DNA of 64,000 nt, taken from positions 83,240 to 147,239 of the forward strand of contig NZ_PZKN01000007.1 of assembly GCF_003046795.1 (NCBI RefSeq), read 5' to 3'. Position 1 is the stretch's first letter; every line of letters starts with the position of its first letter. Under the pieces are notes generated by a model, which was given only the letters and a program-made list of their open reading frames with translations, searched no databases and had not been told where the DNA came from. This document shows, piece by piece, positions 54,888-63,981 of the stretch. Origin of the DNA: Desulfonatronum sp. SC1. Its GTDB lineage: Bacteria > Desulfobacterota > Desulfovibrionia > Desulfovibrionales > Desulfonatronaceae. A program made the translations under genes and the position numbers.

Positions 54888-55766
54888 ATGAACAACCATG
54901 CGTGCGAATCCTGCTCGGATAAACAGGGGTGCGGCGGGAAAAGCGAGGAAGAACAGGCCCTGCACCGCGCTCTGGCCAGGATCAAGCACAAGATCGTCGT
55001 ATTGTCCGGAAAAGGCGGCGTTGGCAAGAGCACAGTGGCCGTGAATTTGGCCCAGGCCCTGGCCATGGCCGGCATGAAGACCGGGCTGCTGGACGTGGAC
55101 GTCCACGGACCGAGCCTGCCTCGGCTCCTCAGTCTGGGCGGAGAACGGGCCCGGCTGGATGCCGGACGGCTGGAACCGCTCAGCGCCGGACCGAACCTGT
55201 GGGTCATGTCCCTGGGTTTTCTCCTGTCCAGCCCTAGCGAGGCCGTGATCTGGCGAGGTCCGGCCAAGATGGGCGTGATCAAACAGTTTCTGCGCGACGT
55301 CGCCTGGGGCGATCTGGATTATCTGGTGGTGGACTGCCCTCCGGGGACCGGAGACGAGCCGCTTTCCGTCTTGCAGCTTCTGGGTCCTGAGGCCAAGGCC
55401 CTGATCGTGACCACCCCTCAGGGAGTGGCCGTGGACGACGTTCGTCGCTCCGTGACTTTTTGCGCCGAGTTGGGCAACCCCGTGCTGGGCATTGTGGAGA
55501 ACATGAGCGGTCACGTTTGCTCCAAGTGCGGGGAGATGGAGGATATTTTCGGCAGTGGCGGGGGCGAGGCCTTGGCCGGGGAAGCCGGAGTCCCGTTTCT
55601 GGGCAAAATCCCCCTGGATACGGAAGTGGCCCGGGCCGGAGACGAAGGGTTCGCCTTTCTGCGCGTCCACTCCGACGGCCCCACGGCCCAGGCCATGACC
55701 CGGATCATCGCGCCCATTTTGGCCATGGCCGGAAGCCCGACACCGACACCGAAAGATAAGCTTTGA
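54888..55766 (+). CDS. Mrp/NBP35-family Fe-S carrier ATPase
   Basis: A 292-residue P-loop ATPase that carries and transfers Fe-S clusters. A short Cys-rich N-terminus (CESCSDKQGCGG) precedes the deviant Walker A VLSGKGGVGKSTVAVNLAQ; GLLDVDVHGPSLPRLL, LVVDCPPGTGDEPL and the C-terminal CSKC pair (VENMSGHVCSKCGEMEDIFG) that binds the bridging cluster follow. GAGGAGA supports ATG 54888. In a hydrogenase-containing anaerobe it likely serves general Fe-S maturation. Confidence 0.93.
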   Translation: MNNHACESCSDKQGCGGKSEEEQALHRALARIKHKIVVLSGKGGVGKSTVAVNLAQALAMAGMKTGLLDVDVHGPSLPRLLSLGGERARLDAGRLEPLSAGPNLWVMSLGFLLSSPSEAVIWRGPAKMGVIKQFLRDVAWGDLDYLVVDCPPGTGDEPLSVLQLLGPEAKALIVTTPQGVAVDDVRRSVTFCAELGNPVLGIVENMSGHVCSKCGEMEDIFGSGGGEALAGEAGVPFLGKIPLDTEVARAGDEGFAFLRVHSDGPTAQAMTRIIAPILAMAGSPTPTPKDKL

Positions 55767-55814
55767 TTTAGAAATGGTATTATTGAGCGCAACACAGACC
55801 CAGGGAGGAAGACG

Positions 55815-56720
55815 ATGACCACGGATATGATTACCGTAACGCCGGAAACCACGCGGATTGGATGGATCGGGACCGGGGTGATGGGGGTGTCCATGTGCGG
55901 GCATCTTCTGGACGCCGGATACAAGGCCGTGGTGTTCACCCGGACCAAGGCCAAGGCTCTGCCCTTGCTGGAAAAAGGCGCAAGCTGGGCCGATTCGCCC
56001 AGGGCCGTGGCCGAAGCCGCGGACGTGGTGTTCACCATTGTCGGCTTCCCTCCGGACGTCCGGGAAGTATATTTTGGAGAGCAAGGGCTTTTGGCCGGTC
56101 TGAAATCGGGCCGGGCCTGCGTGGACATGACCACCACCAGTCCCAGTCTGGCCGTGGAGATCGCCGAAGCCGCCCGGCAACGCGGCGCGAACGCCTTGGA
56201 CGCTCCGGTATCCGGAGGGGACGTGGGCGCACGGAGCGCCAAACTGTCCATCATGGTCGGCGGGGATGATGCGGCCTTTCAGACCGTGCTTTCCCTGTTC
56301 AAGCTGATGGGCGTGAACATCGTCCACCAGGGAGCGGCCGGAGCTGGCCAGCACTCCAAGATGTGCAACCAGATCATCATTGCCGGGACCATGATCGGGG
56401 TCTGCGAAAGCTTGGTCTATGCCGCGGCGGCCGGATTAGAGCCCACCAAGGTCCTGGAGTCCGTGACAAAAGGCGCGGCCAACTGTTGGAGCCTGGAAAA
56501 TCTGGCCCCACGCATCCTCAAGGGCGACTACGCCCCCGGGTTCATGATCGATCACTTCATCAAGGACATGGGCATTGCCCTGGAGGAATCCCGACGCATG
56601 GGCATCCACCTGCCCGGACTGGACCTGGTGGAGCGGCTGTACAAGAAAGCCTCGGAATTGGGCCACGGTCGCGACGGCACCCAGGCCCTGTATCAGGCCT
56701 TGAAAGCAATGAAACCGTAG
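55815..56720 (+). CDS. NAD(P)-dependent beta-hydroxyacid dehydrogenase (3-hydroxyisobutyrate/tartronate semialdehyde family)
   Basis: A 301-residue Rossmann enzyme: IGWIGTGVMGVSMCGHLLDAGYKAVVFTRT, DAPVSGGDVGARSAKLSIMVGG (substrate loop), GAAGAGQHSKMCNQ with the catalytic lysine in the family's GxGxxxKxxxN motif, and a C-terminal helical domain. Substrate could be 3-hydroxyisobutyrate, 2-hydroxy-3-oxopropionate or succinic semialdehyde. GGGAGGAAG precedes the ATG. No pathway partner adjoins. Confidence 0.9.
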   Translation: MTTDMITVTPETTRIGWIGTGVMGVSMCGHLLDAGYKAVVFTRTKAKALPLLEKGASWADSPRAVAEAADVVFTIVGFPPDVREVYFGEQGLLAGLKSGRACVDMTTTSPSLAVEIAEAARQRGANALDAPVSGGDVGARSAKLSIMVGGDDAAFQTVLSLFKLMGVNIVHQGAAGAGQHSKMCNQIIIAGTMIGVCESLVYAAAAGLEPTKVLESVTKGAANCWSLENLAPRILKGDYAPGFMIDHFIKDMGIALEESRRMGIHLPGLDLVERLYKKASELGHGRDGTQALYQALKAMKP

Positions 56721-56775
56721 TCGCGTCCATGAGCAGCTCCTGATTATTCCTTATTATCGGCCCACGAGGCATTAC

Positions 56776-57516
56776 TTGCGAATATGGCATGAGTTCATCC
56801 TGGCCGCCGGGTTCCTGACCCGGCTGGCCCCGGCCCGAATCGCCGACATCGACACTTTGGGACGAGGCGTGCGCTGGTTCCCCCTGGTTGGGCTGTACCT
56901 TGGCTTCGTCGCGGCACTGCCCTTCATGCTCGGCCTGGGCGAGGGTCGTCCATGGATTCAGGGTTGGCTGTGGCTGGGGCTGACCATGGTTTTGACGCGC
57001 GGCCTGCACTGGGACGGCTGGGTCGACCTGTGCGACGCATGGGGTAGCGGAGCCCGGGGGGAGCGATTCTGGGAGGTGCTCAAGGACAGCCGGATGGGAG
57101 CCTTCGGAGGGATGGGGCTGGTCATGGGGCTGGCGGGGTACTTGGTTCTGTTGTCGGAAGTGTTTCCGTACGGAGCGTGGGGAGTGCTGATCTGGGCTCC
57201 CGTCCTGGGACGGACCGCCGCCGTGGTCCTGGCCTGGCGGACCCGAAAGTTGGGCCGACCGGGCTTGGCCGGGATTTTCTTGACCGCTGCCACGGACCGG
57301 CGTGTAGTCTGGGTCGCTGGAACGGCCATGGCCCTGGGAATTGCGTTCGTGCCGTGGAAGGTGCTCTTATTCAGCGGCCTGCTGTGTTGCGCGGGCCTGC
57401 TGTTTTTGATCCGTCTGGCACGAATCCGGGGAGGCGTGAACGGCGACTTCCTGGGAGCCGGAATCGTCTGGGGCGAACTGAGCGTTTTTCTCGGATGGAT
57501 ACTCGCCGGAACATGA
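56776..57516 (+). CDS. cobS: Adenosylcobinamide-GDP ribazoletransferase (cobalamin synthase)
   Basis: A 246-residue integral membrane enzyme of the last step of B12 assembly. N-terminal EFILAAGFLTRLAPARI, the conserved LHWDGWVDLCDAWGSG (the usual DGxxD aspartates), and about six TM helices. TTG start at 56776, supported by an ACGAGGC site; no ATG in frame is close. It lies directly before fliJ, four nt away, an unexpected partner. Confidence 0.9.
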   Translation: MRIWHEFILAAGFLTRLAPARIADIDTLGRGVRWFPLVGLYLGFVAALPFMLGLGEGRPWIQGWLWLGLTMVLTRGLHWDGWVDLCDAWGSGARGERFWEVLKDSRMGAFGGMGLVMGLAGYLVLLSEVFPYGAWGVLIWAPVLGRTAAVVLAWRTRKLGRPGLAGIFLTAATDRRVVWVAGTAMALGIAFVPWKVLLFSGLLCCAGLLFLIRLARIRGGVNGDFLGAGIVWGELSVFLGWILAGT

Positions 57517-57519
57517 ATC

Positions 57520-57963
57520 ATGCCCAAGCCGTTTCAATTTTCCCTGGAAAATGTCCTGGACTACCGGCGGCAACTTGTGGACAATGCCCGGTTGGAACTG
57601 GCGGCGGCTCAGCGAGCTTATCAGGCTCAGGCCCAGAGGGTTGAACAGATTCGCGCCAAACTGGAAGAGGCCGCCAGCCGGATGGAAAGCCGCCATTTAT
57701 TGCCTCCCGACGAGTTTTGGCTGTGGAGCACCTACCGGGAACGCCTTTTGCAAGATGTTCAGCGCGAAGAGCATCACCTGCAAAACTTGGCGAACCGGGT
57801 TGCCTCATGTCGGGGCGAACTGATCCAACGATCCAAGGACGCCAAGATCCTGGAACGACTCCGAAACAAAAAGGCCCTGGAATTCCATGCGCAAGAAAAA
57901 AGCAGCGAGCAAAAGGATCTCGATGAAATGGCAACCCTTCGGCACCAGTATAAAGATCTCTAA
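57520..57963 (+). CDS. fliJ: Flagellar export protein FliJ
   Basis: A 147-residue, almost wholly coiled-coil protein (FSLENVLDYRRQLVDNARLELAAAQ then heptads to the end), matching FliJ length and its typical start FxLExVLxYR. FliJ assists the FliI ATPase in the flagellar type III export gate. The next gene, a MotE-like protein, overlaps by 41 nt. No fliI is present here, so it belongs to a small split-off flagellar unit. Confidence 0.85.
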   Translation: MPKPFQFSLENVLDYRRQLVDNARLELAAAQRAYQAQAQRVEQIRAKLEEAASRMESRHLLPPDEFWLWSTYRERLLQDVQREEHHLQNLANRVASCRGELIQRSKDAKILERLRNKKALEFHAQEKSSEQKDLDEMATLRHQYKDL

Positions 57964-58597
57964 CCTCCTGGCCGCAGTGGCCGTGCTGAGCATGTGCAAG
58001 CTGGTCTTTCTGGCCGTCTGGAGCGGGACCGGCGTTGCGGATTATCCGGGAAGCGCCGTGGCCGAAGCCGTCCTGGCCGCGCCGAAACCGGCCCACGCCC
58101 AGGGCTCGGCCACGGAAATCCCCGGAGCGTGGGACGTGGCCCAGGCCGGTGCGTCGGCCGACGCACCCGATGCGGCAGGCCAGAACGTCGGCGCATCGCG
58201 ACAAATGGCGGCCCAGGGCGACCTCTCGGAGGAGTGGCAAAATTTGCGGCGACGTCAGGAGGAGGTTCAGCGCCAGGAACAAACCTTGCGCGCTCTGGAA
58301 AACGAACTCGACGCCAAGCTGAATCGCCTCCAGGAACTGGAGTCGCGGATTCAGGGCATGATCGAGGAAGCGGACGTGCTCAAGGACCGCAAGATCAGAC
58401 ATCTTGTGGACGTCTACTCCAATATGAAGCCTCGGGAGGCGGCGAAGGCGCTGGAAGCTTTGGAAGAGCCCGTGGCCGTCAAAATTTTGTCCGGCATGCG
58501 CGGCCGCAACGCCGGCGAGGTGCTCTCCTTCGTGGACGCGGAAAAAGCCGCCCGCCTGACCGAAGCCCTGACCAGGATGCAGCTTCCCTTGCAGTAA
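57923..58597 (+). CDS. MotE-like flagellar chaperone with MgtE_N-type domain
   Basis: A 224-residue protein: one N-terminal membrane segment (ISNLLAAVAVLSMCKLVFLAV), an Ala/Pro-rich linker, a coiled coil (about 95-155, EEVQRQEQTLRALENELDAKLNRLQELE) and a C-terminal MgtE_N-like superhelix (VYSNMKPREAAKALEALEEPVAVKILSGM, VLSFVDAEKAARLTEAL). MotE (FlaA-locus) proteins act as chaperones of the MotAB/MotC stator in some bacteria. Start 57923 (AAGGA) chosen over 57887. Confidence 0.75.
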   Translation: MKWQPFGTSIKISNLLAAVAVLSMCKLVFLAVWSGTGVADYPGSAVAEAVLAAPKPAHAQGSATEIPGAWDVAQAGASADAPDAAGQNVGASRQMAAQGDLSEEWQNLRRRQEEVQRQEQTLRALENELDAKLNRLQELESRIQGMIEEADVLKDRKIRHLVDVYSNMKPREAAKALEALEEPVAVKILSGMRGRNAGEVLSFVDAEKAARLTEALTRMQLPLQ

Positions 58598-58601
58598 GCC
58601 G

Positions 58602-59384
58602 GTGACGACGTCTGATTCCTCGATACGCTTGAAATTCCAGGTCGCCTACGTTGGGACGGAATTCCACGGTTGGCAACTGCAGAACGGTGCGCGTACGGTC
58701 CAGGGATGCCTGGAAGAGGCCCTGGAACGGCTAGCCGGCCGTCCCGTCCGAGTGCATGGGGCGGGACGGACGGACGCGGGAGTCCACGCTTTGGGGCAGG
58801 TGGCCCATGTGGACGTGCCCGCGGCCCGTCGCGATCTCCCGTGGCAGCGGGCCATGAACGCGCTTTTGCCTCCGGATGTGACCATTGTCCGCCTGGAGCA
58901 GGTTTCCGAAACCTTCCACGCACGTTTCGACGCGATCCAGAAAACTTACAGCTACACCCTCTGGCATGAACCACGATGGCTGTTGCCGCAGCGCGGAGCT
59001 TACGTCTGGCGGGTCGGCGAGCTGAGCCTGGAAGCCATGAAGCAGGCGGCGCGGAAGCTGATCGGGTGCAGGGATTGGTCCGCGTTCCAAAACCAGGGCA
59101 CTCCGGTCCGCAGTCCGGTGCGCACGGTGTGGGACATCCACTGCAAGGCTGGAACGTATCCGCAAGAAAGCGTTTGGTTGTTCACCGCCGACGGCTTTCT
59201 GAAGCAGATGGTCCGTAACCTCATGGGGTGTCTGGTCATGGTCGGGAAAGGCCGATTGAGCACGGACCAGGTTCTGACCATCCTCGAGCAAGGTCGTCGT
59301 GACTCGGCTCCGGCAACGGCCCCGGCTCGTGGACTGTGCCTGGAGCTGGTGGACTACGGCGACGGGTCTGGCGAGGTTTTTTGA
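58602..59384 (+). CDS. truA: tRNA pseudouridine(38-40) synthase
   Basis: A 260-residue enzyme with the catalytic aspartate in GAGRTDAGVHALGQVAHVD (about residues 53-71), FHARFDAIQKTYSYTLW, and the C-terminal FLKQMVRNLMGCLVMVGKG. Isomerises U38-U40 in the anticodon stem-loop of many tRNAs. GTG start four nt after motE-like; it probably belongs to the same transcript as panC. Confidence 0.95.
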   Translation: MTTSDSSIRLKFQVAYVGTEFHGWQLQNGARTVQGCLEEALERLAGRPVRVHGAGRTDAGVHALGQVAHVDVPAARRDLPWQRAMNALLPPDVTIVRLEQVSETFHARFDAIQKTYSYTLWHEPRWLLPQRGAYVWRVGELSLEAMKQAARKLIGCRDWSAFQNQGTPVRSPVRTVWDIHCKAGTYPQESVWLFTADGFLKQMVRNLMGCLVMVGKGRLSTDQVLTILEQGRRDSAPATAPARGLCLELVDYGDGSGEVF

Positions 59385-59457
59385 ATCCGGGTACTGTTGG
59401 ACGAGGCGTACGTGGAGAAGGTTCTTCGCGACAAACAACGATTTGATGGAGAGACGT

Positions 59458-60309
59458 ATGAAAACCATCACCCAGCCGGACGAAATCCAATCCTGGACCA
59501 TGGGCCAACGTTGCGCCGGCAAACGTCTGGCCTTGGTACCGACCATGGGCTTTTTTCATGAAGGTCATCTGGCCTTGATGCGCTGGGCCAGGGAGCGTGC
59601 GGACGCGCTCCTGGTCAGCCTGTTCGTCAACCCGACCCAGTTCGGACCGCGAGAAGATCTGAAGCGTTATCCGCGTGATCCGGAACGCGACGCCCGACTG
59701 GCCGAGGAAGTGGGCGTGGACGTCCTGTTCATGCCCGAGGTCGAAGCCATGTTTCCCGACGGCCACGCCACCTGGGTGGAAGCGCCGTCTCTTTGCCGCG
59801 GGTTGTGCGCGGTGCAGCGTCCGACGCACTTTCGCGGCGTGGCCACGGTGGTCGCCAAACTGTTCGTGTTGACCAACCCGTCACTGGCCGTTTTCGGTGA
59901 AAAAGATTGGCAACAGTTGGCGGTCATCCGGCGGATCACGAGAGACCTGGACCTCCCCGTGGAGATCCATGGGCGGCCCACGGTACGCGAAGCAGACGGT
60001 CTGGCCTTGAGTTCGCGCAACGTCAACCTCTCTCCCGAGGAACGAGGCCAGGCTCCGGCCATCCAACGAGGCCTGCTGCACGTAGCACGACTGGTCGAAG
60101 AGGGAGAGACCGACTCGAGCCTGCTGCTGTCCTCCCTGGGCGAAAGATATGCCCGGGAAATACCCCTGGGTCGCGTTGAATACCTGGCCGCGGTAGACCC
60201 GGACCAACTCTATCCCGTGGAAGAGGTGACCGGCCCGGTCCTGATCGCGGTGGCCGTACGCTTTGCCAACGCGAGGCTCATTGATAACATTTTGATTTCG
60301 AGAAAATAA
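59458..60309 (+). CDS. panC: Pantothenate synthetase
   Basis: A 283-residue ATP-dependent ligase joining pantoate and beta-alanine. HIGH-type motif in LVPTMGFFHEGHLALMRWA, then LFVNPTQFGPREDLKRYPRDPERD, FRGVATVVAKLFVLTNPSLAVFGEKDWQQLAVIRR and DGLALSSRN. ATG 59458 with GGAGA; upstream in-frame extension overlaps truA and is rejected. panD follows directly, so both beta-alanine supply and its use are encoded together. Confidence 0.96.
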   Translation: MKTITQPDEIQSWTMGQRCAGKRLALVPTMGFFHEGHLALMRWARERADALLVSLFVNPTQFGPREDLKRYPRDPERDARLAEEVGVDVLFMPEVEAMFPDGHATWVEAPSLCRGLCAVQRPTHFRGVATVVAKLFVLTNPSLAVFGEKDWQQLAVIRRITRDLDLPVEIHGRPTVREADGLALSSRNVNLSPEERGQAPAIQRGLLHVARLVEEGETDSSLLLSSLGERYAREIPLGRVEYLAAVDPDQLYPVEEVTGPVLIAVAVRFANARLIDNILISRK

Positions 60310-60319
60310 TGAGGATTCC

Positions 60320-60676
60320 ATGGCGCATCGCTGTTTCATGATCGGAAAAATCCATCGGGCCACGGTCACCGAGGCCCGGGTGGATTATGAAGGCAGCTTG
60401 TCCATCTGTCCTGACCTCCTGGAGGCTTCGGGCATTCTTCCGCATGAACGGGTGGACGTGTATAATCTGACCAACGGCGAGCGGCTGCGAACCTACGCCA
60501 TCCTTGGCGAACCAAGGCAAGTATGCCTGAATGGGGCCGCCGCCCTGAAGGGGGCCCCGGGCCACATGGTGATCATTGTCGCCTATGCCTGGCTCACCCT
60601 GGATGAATACGCGGAGTTACGGCCCAAGGTCGTGCTCGTGGACCCAGCGAACCGGATCGTCGCGCAGGCCGGCTGA
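60320..60676 (+). CDS. panD: Aspartate 1-decarboxylase precursor
   Basis: A 118-residue proenzyme that makes beta-alanine. It self-cleaves between Gly-24 and Ser-25 (YEGSLSICPDLLEASGI), Ser becoming the pyruvoyl group; Tyr-Asn in VDVYNLTNGERLRTY and the LNGAAALKGAPGHMVII block are family residues. 10 nt after panC. Confidence 0.97.
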   Translation: MAHRCFMIGKIHRATVTEARVDYEGSLSICPDLLEASGILPHERVDVYNLTNGERLRTYAILGEPRQVCLNGAAALKGAPGHMVIIVAYAWLTLDEYAELRPKVVLVDPANRIVAQAG

Positions 60677-60699
60677 CCAAACCGAGACGGAGACCACCA

Positions 60700-61356
60700 G
60701 TGATCCTGAGAGACGCCCCTCCCCGCGGTCCTTTAGCCAGGCTGAAGCACTTCATCAAAGCGAATCTTCTAGCCGGGATTTTGTTTTTGACCCCGGTCCT
60801 GGCCACGTTCTTTTTTCTGCGATTCCTGTTCAACTGGGTGGACGGGATATTGCAATTTCTCCCCGCCCCCCTGCGACCGGAGAACATCCTCCCGTTCCGC
60901 ATCCCCGGACTGGGGCTGATCATGCTCTTCGCCACGCTGCTTTTAACCGGTTTTTTGGTCCGCAACTACCTGGGGCGCAAACTGGTTCATATCTGGGAGC
61001 GGGTCATCGACTCTATCCCCTTGGTCAACAAGCTCTACCTAGCCGTGAAGCAGTTGGTGGAAACCATTTTCAACCGATCCCCGCAGGATTTTCAGCGGGT
61101 CGTCCTGGTTGAATTTCCCAAGGAAGGAAGTTATGCTTTGGGGTTCGTTACCGGTATCGCCACCGGCGAGACCCAACGCAAGACGAGTCACAATGTGCTC
61201 AATGTTTTTGTCCCCACTACACCAAACCCTACTTCCGGTTTTTTTCTGATGGTCCCCGAGCACTCCGTGATCCCCATGGAAATGGGCGTGGAAGACGCCT
61301 TCAAGCTGCTGGTTTCCGGCGGCATCATCAGTCCGGACAGAAAAAACAATCAGTAA
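60700..61356 (+). CDS. DUF502-family membrane protein
   Basis: A 218-residue protein with two TM helices (about 20-42 and 68-92; LLAGILFLTPVLATFFFLRF, GLGLIMLFATLLLTGFLV) followed by a soluble domain with SIPLVNKLYLAVKQLVETIF, VVLVEFPKEGSYALGFVTG, NVFVPTTPNPTSGFF and a hydrophobic C-terminus. Family function is unknown. GTG start with ACGGAGAC. Between panD and metK in the same direction, as part of a housekeeping string. Confidence 0.88.
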   Translation: MILRDAPPRGPLARLKHFIKANLLAGILFLTPVLATFFFLRFLFNWVDGILQFLPAPLRPENILPFRIPGLGLIMLFATLLLTGFLVRNYLGRKLVHIWERVIDSIPLVNKLYLAVKQLVETIFNRSPQDFQRVVLVEFPKEGSYALGFVTGIATGETQRKTSHNVLNVFVPTTPNPTSGFFLMVPEHSVIPMEMGVEDAFKLLVSGGIISPDRKNNQ

Positions 61357-61370
61357 GGAGGAAATGACGC

Positions 61371-62540
61371 ATGCACGGGAACACCAATTCCTATCTCTTT
61401 ACCTCGGAGTCCGTTACGGAAGGACACCCGGACAAGGTCGCGGACCAGATCTCCGATGCGGTACTGGACTGCATCATCGCCCAGGATCCCACGGCCCGCG
61501 TGGCCTGCGAAACCCTGGTGACCACCGGCTTGGCCTTCATCGCTGGTGAGATTTCCACCAACGCCTACGCGGACTTCCCCAAAATTGTCCGGGAAACCGT
61601 GCGGGAGATCGGCTACACGAGTTCCGAGATGGGCTTTGACGCGGACACCTGCGCCGTGATTTCCTCCATTGACAAGCAGTCCGTGGACATTGCCATGGGT
61701 GTGGACCGGACCAAGCCGGAGGAGCAAGGGGCCGGCGACCAGGGCATGATGTTCGGCTTCGCCGTAAATGAGACCGCGACCTTGATGCCCGCTCCGATCT
61801 TCTATTCCCACAAGCTTTCCCGCCGTTTGGCCTATGTCCGCAAGAACAACATCCTCGACTTTCTGCGCCCCGACGGCAAGACCGAGGTCTGCATCCAGTA
61901 CGAGCAGGGCAAACCCAAGCGGGTCGACAACGTGGTCATCGCCTGCCAGCACAACGAGAATATCGCCTACGCGGACCTGGTGGAGGCCATCAAGAAGGAA
62001 GTCATCTTCAAGAGCCTGCCCGAGGAAATGCTCGACGAGAAAACGCGGATTTTCATCAACACCACCGGACGCTTCGTCCTGGGCGGCCCCTTGGCCGACT
62101 GCGGACTGACCGGACGCAAGATCATCCAGGACACCTACGGCGGCATGGGCAACCACGGCGGCGGGGCGTTTTCCGGCAAGGATCCGTCCAAGGTTGACCG
62201 TTCCGGAGCCTATATGGCCCGCTATATCGCCAAGAACGTGGTCGCCGCCGGCCTGGCCGATCGCTGCGAAGTGCAGGTGGCTTACGCCATCGGCGTGGCC
62301 GAGCCCATCTCCACCCTCGTCACCTCCTGGGGCACCGGCGTGGTTTCCGACGAAGTGCTGACCAAGGCGGTCCGAGAGGTTTTCGACCTGCGTCCGTTCT
62401 ACATCAGCAAGCGCCTGGACCTGCAGCGGCCCATCTACAAGAAGGCCTCGATCTATGGCCACTTTGGCCGTGAAGACGTGGACTTCACCTGGGAAACCAC
62501 GGACGCCGTGGCCGATCTGCGCACCGCGACCAAAATCTAG
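61371..62540 (+). CDS. metK: S-adenosylmethionine synthetase
   Basis: A 389-residue ATP:methionine adenosyltransferase: [24 protein letters not shown] (N-terminal ATP/Mg site), [36 protein letters not shown] and [23 protein letters not shown]. Strong GGAGGAAATG region in front of the ATG. No SAM riboswitch is seen in the 14-nt spacer; if regulated, this is at the operon level. Confidence 0.97.
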   Translation: MHGNTNSYLFTSESVTEGHPDKVADQISDAVLDCIIAQDPTARVACETLVTTGLAFIAGEISTNAYADFPKIVRETVREIGYTSSEMGFDADTCAVISSIDKQSVDIAMGVDRTKPEEQGAGDQGMMFGFAVNETATLMPAPIFYSHKLSRRLAYVRKNNILDFLRPDGKTEVCIQYEQGKPKRVDNVVIACQHNENIAYADLVEAIKKEVIFKSLPEEMLDEKTRIFINTTGRFVLGGPLADCGLTGRKIIQDTYGGMGNHGGGAFSGKDPSKVDRSGAYMARYIAKNVVAAGLADRCEVQVAYAIGVAEPISTLVTSWGTGVVSDEVLTKAVREVFDLRPFYISKRLDLQRPIYKKASIYGHFGREDVDFTWETTDAVADLRTATKI

Positions 62541-62573
62541 CACGATCGACTCCACGCGCCACCACCCTTCGGC

Positions 62574-63179
62574 ATGTCAGCGATGGGTAAACAGCGCGTG
62601 GAGTTTGTTCCGCGGGATTTTTCCATGACGTACCAGGCACGCGACATCCTCCATGATTTTTGGAACAGGGCGGAGCGTCGGCTCCAGTGGCGGCTTGCCG
62701 AAATCTGGTCGTCCTGGCCCACTGTGGTCGGTCCCGAAATCGCGGATATGGCCAAACCCTTGGGTCGCAACAAGACCACACTGCTGCTGGGCGTCGAGGA
62801 TCCCATGGTAATGCAGGAGATGCATTTCCACGCGCCGACGATTCTGCGAGCCGTCAATGCCGCCTTGGGAGAAAAAATCTTTGACAAGGTCCGCCTTGAT
62901 CTGCTAGGAGGCCGATCTTCCTTGGTCGCGGTCGCGGATGCAATTGGAAACGCTTTGCGGGAAGGAAGAAAGACCGCTTCGCGCTTTTCGCCGGAGATAT
63001 ATGCGCAAGCAGGCGTGAAGCTGGAAGGAACGAACCACCCGGACAAACGGTTTTCCGCCGTCCCAGCGCTCGAGCGTTGTTACCGGAAATATGTTCGATC
63101 GCTTGAACAGGTGAAATCGCGTACCGAAAACGAACCATGCGCGGCAACAACGAACCGGGTGGATGGCCGCCCCGAGTGA
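62574..63179 (+). CDS. DUF721 (DciA-like) protein
   Basis: A 201-residue protein. The DUF721 core is WPTVVGPEIADMAKPLGRNKTTLLLGVEDPMVMQEMHFHAPTILRAVN (about 50-97). DciA homologues load the DnaB helicase in bacteria without DnaC; the assignment here rests on the core motif only. The C-terminal 60 residues are basic and non-conserved. It follows metK by 33 nt. Confidence 0.8.
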   Translation: MSAMGKQRVEFVPRDFSMTYQARDILHDFWNRAERRLQWRLAEIWSSWPTVVGPEIADMAKPLGRNKTTLLLGVEDPMVMQEMHFHAPTILRAVNAALGEKIFDKVRLDLLGGRSSLVAVADAIGNALREGRKTASRFSPEIYAQAGVKLEGTNHPDKRFSAVPALERCYRKYVRSLEQVKSRTENEPCAATTNRVDGRPE

Positions 63180-63198
63180 GATAGTGAAGGAGAAAGGA

Positions 63199-63546
63199 AT
63201 GAGTGAGGAAAAGAATATTGTTTTGAAAAAACCCTTGGACAAGATGACCGCCAAGGAACTTCGAGAATTGTGCATTTCTCAAATTCCCCAGATTACCGGG
63301 GCCAGCGGAATGGATAAAGACGCCCTCGTGGTCGCCGTGCGTGAAGCTCTTGGCTTCAGTACGGACGAAGAGAACAAAGGACCGTCTCCATATAAAGACC
63401 AGATTTGGTCGTTGAAGCGTCAGGTACGCACGCTGCGCACAGAAAAAGATCAACTGCCCAGCACCCAGCGCAAGGACCGGAATCGCTTGCGCCGCAAGAT
63501 CAATCTGTTGAAAAAGCGGACTCGACGTTTAGCGGCCGCTGCATAG
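63199..63546 (+). CDS. Small Rho_N/SAP-like basic protein
   Basis: A 115-residue protein: an N-terminal helical element MTAKELRELCISQIPQI with DKDALVVAVREALG (like the SAP/Rho N-terminal domain), then a basic coiled-coil tail (LKRQVRTLRTEKD, RKDRNRLRRKINLLKKRTRRLAAAA). Probably nucleic-acid binding; specific function unknown. ATG 63199 with AAGGAGAAAGGA; 19 nt after the DUF721 gene. Confidence 0.65.
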   Translation: MSEEKNIVLKKPLDKMTAKELRELCISQIPQITGASGMDKDALVVAVREALGFSTDEENKGPSPYKDQIWSLKRQVRTLRTEKDQLPSTQRKDRNRLRRKINLLKKRTRRLAAAA

Positions 63547-63606
63547 CGATTTTCGGAATTATTCTTTTCGGTATTATCCGGAAAATAGGTTTTCACGGGA
63601 ATATTG

Positions 63607-63635
63607 TTGACAAGCGATCCCCTTTTGCTTAGTTG
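63607..63635 (+). promoter_or_regulatory. Candidate promoter of the tRNA-Gln/tRNA-Glu pair
   Basis: TTGACA (63607-63612), 17-nt spacer, TAGTTG (63630-63635), ending 14 nt before the first tRNA base. Confidence 0.55.
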
Positions 63636-63649
63636 TACGTACTTCGCGT

Positions 63650-63723
63650 TGGGGGATCGTCTAGCGGCAGGACTACGGACTCTGACTCCGTCAACCTAGG
63701 TTCAAATCCTAGTCCCCCAGCCA
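63650..63723 (+). tRNA. tRNA-Gln (anticodon CTG)
   Basis: Acceptor TGGGGGA pairs with TCCCCCA; anticodon loop CTCTGAC gives anticodon CTG; T loop TTCAAAT; CCA encoded. 74 nt. Confidence 0.96.
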
Positions 63724-63735
63724 CACCTACCCAGC

Positions 63736-63813
63736 GTCCCCATCGTCTAGCCTGGTCCAGGACATCGGCCTTTCACGCCGGTAACAGGGGTTCGAATCCC
63801 CTTGGGGACGCCA
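63736..63813 (+). tRNA. tRNA-Glu (anticodon TTC)
   Basis: Acceptor GTCCCCA pairs with TGGGGAC; anticodon loop CTTTCAC gives anticodon TTC; T loop TTCGAAT; CCA encoded. 78 nt, 12 nt after tRNA-Gln. Confidence 0.96.
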
Positions 63814-63822
63814 ATAAAAATC

Positions 63823-63858
63823 AAAGGGTTGCAAGCAATCATGCTTGCAACCCTTTTT
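63823..63858 (+). terminator. Strong terminator after the tRNA pair
   Basis: Perfect 15-bp arms AAAGGGTTGCAAGCA and TGCTTGCAACCCTTT with a 4-nt loop, then TTCTTTT. Confidence 0.9.
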
Positions 63859-63981
63859 CTTTTCCAACCCTATTTCAAACCTCTAGGGCCAGTTTCCAAC
63901 TTTTTTGCCTTGAGATTTTCCTTGTCATGAATTTCCATCTGAAGCGATTCTGGATGTCTTCCATCCCGGTCGCTCCATGAC

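Noticed and set aside
61357..61370. SAM riboswitch in front of metK
   Set aside because: The spacer to the upstream gene is only 14 nt, too short for any known SAM aptamer.
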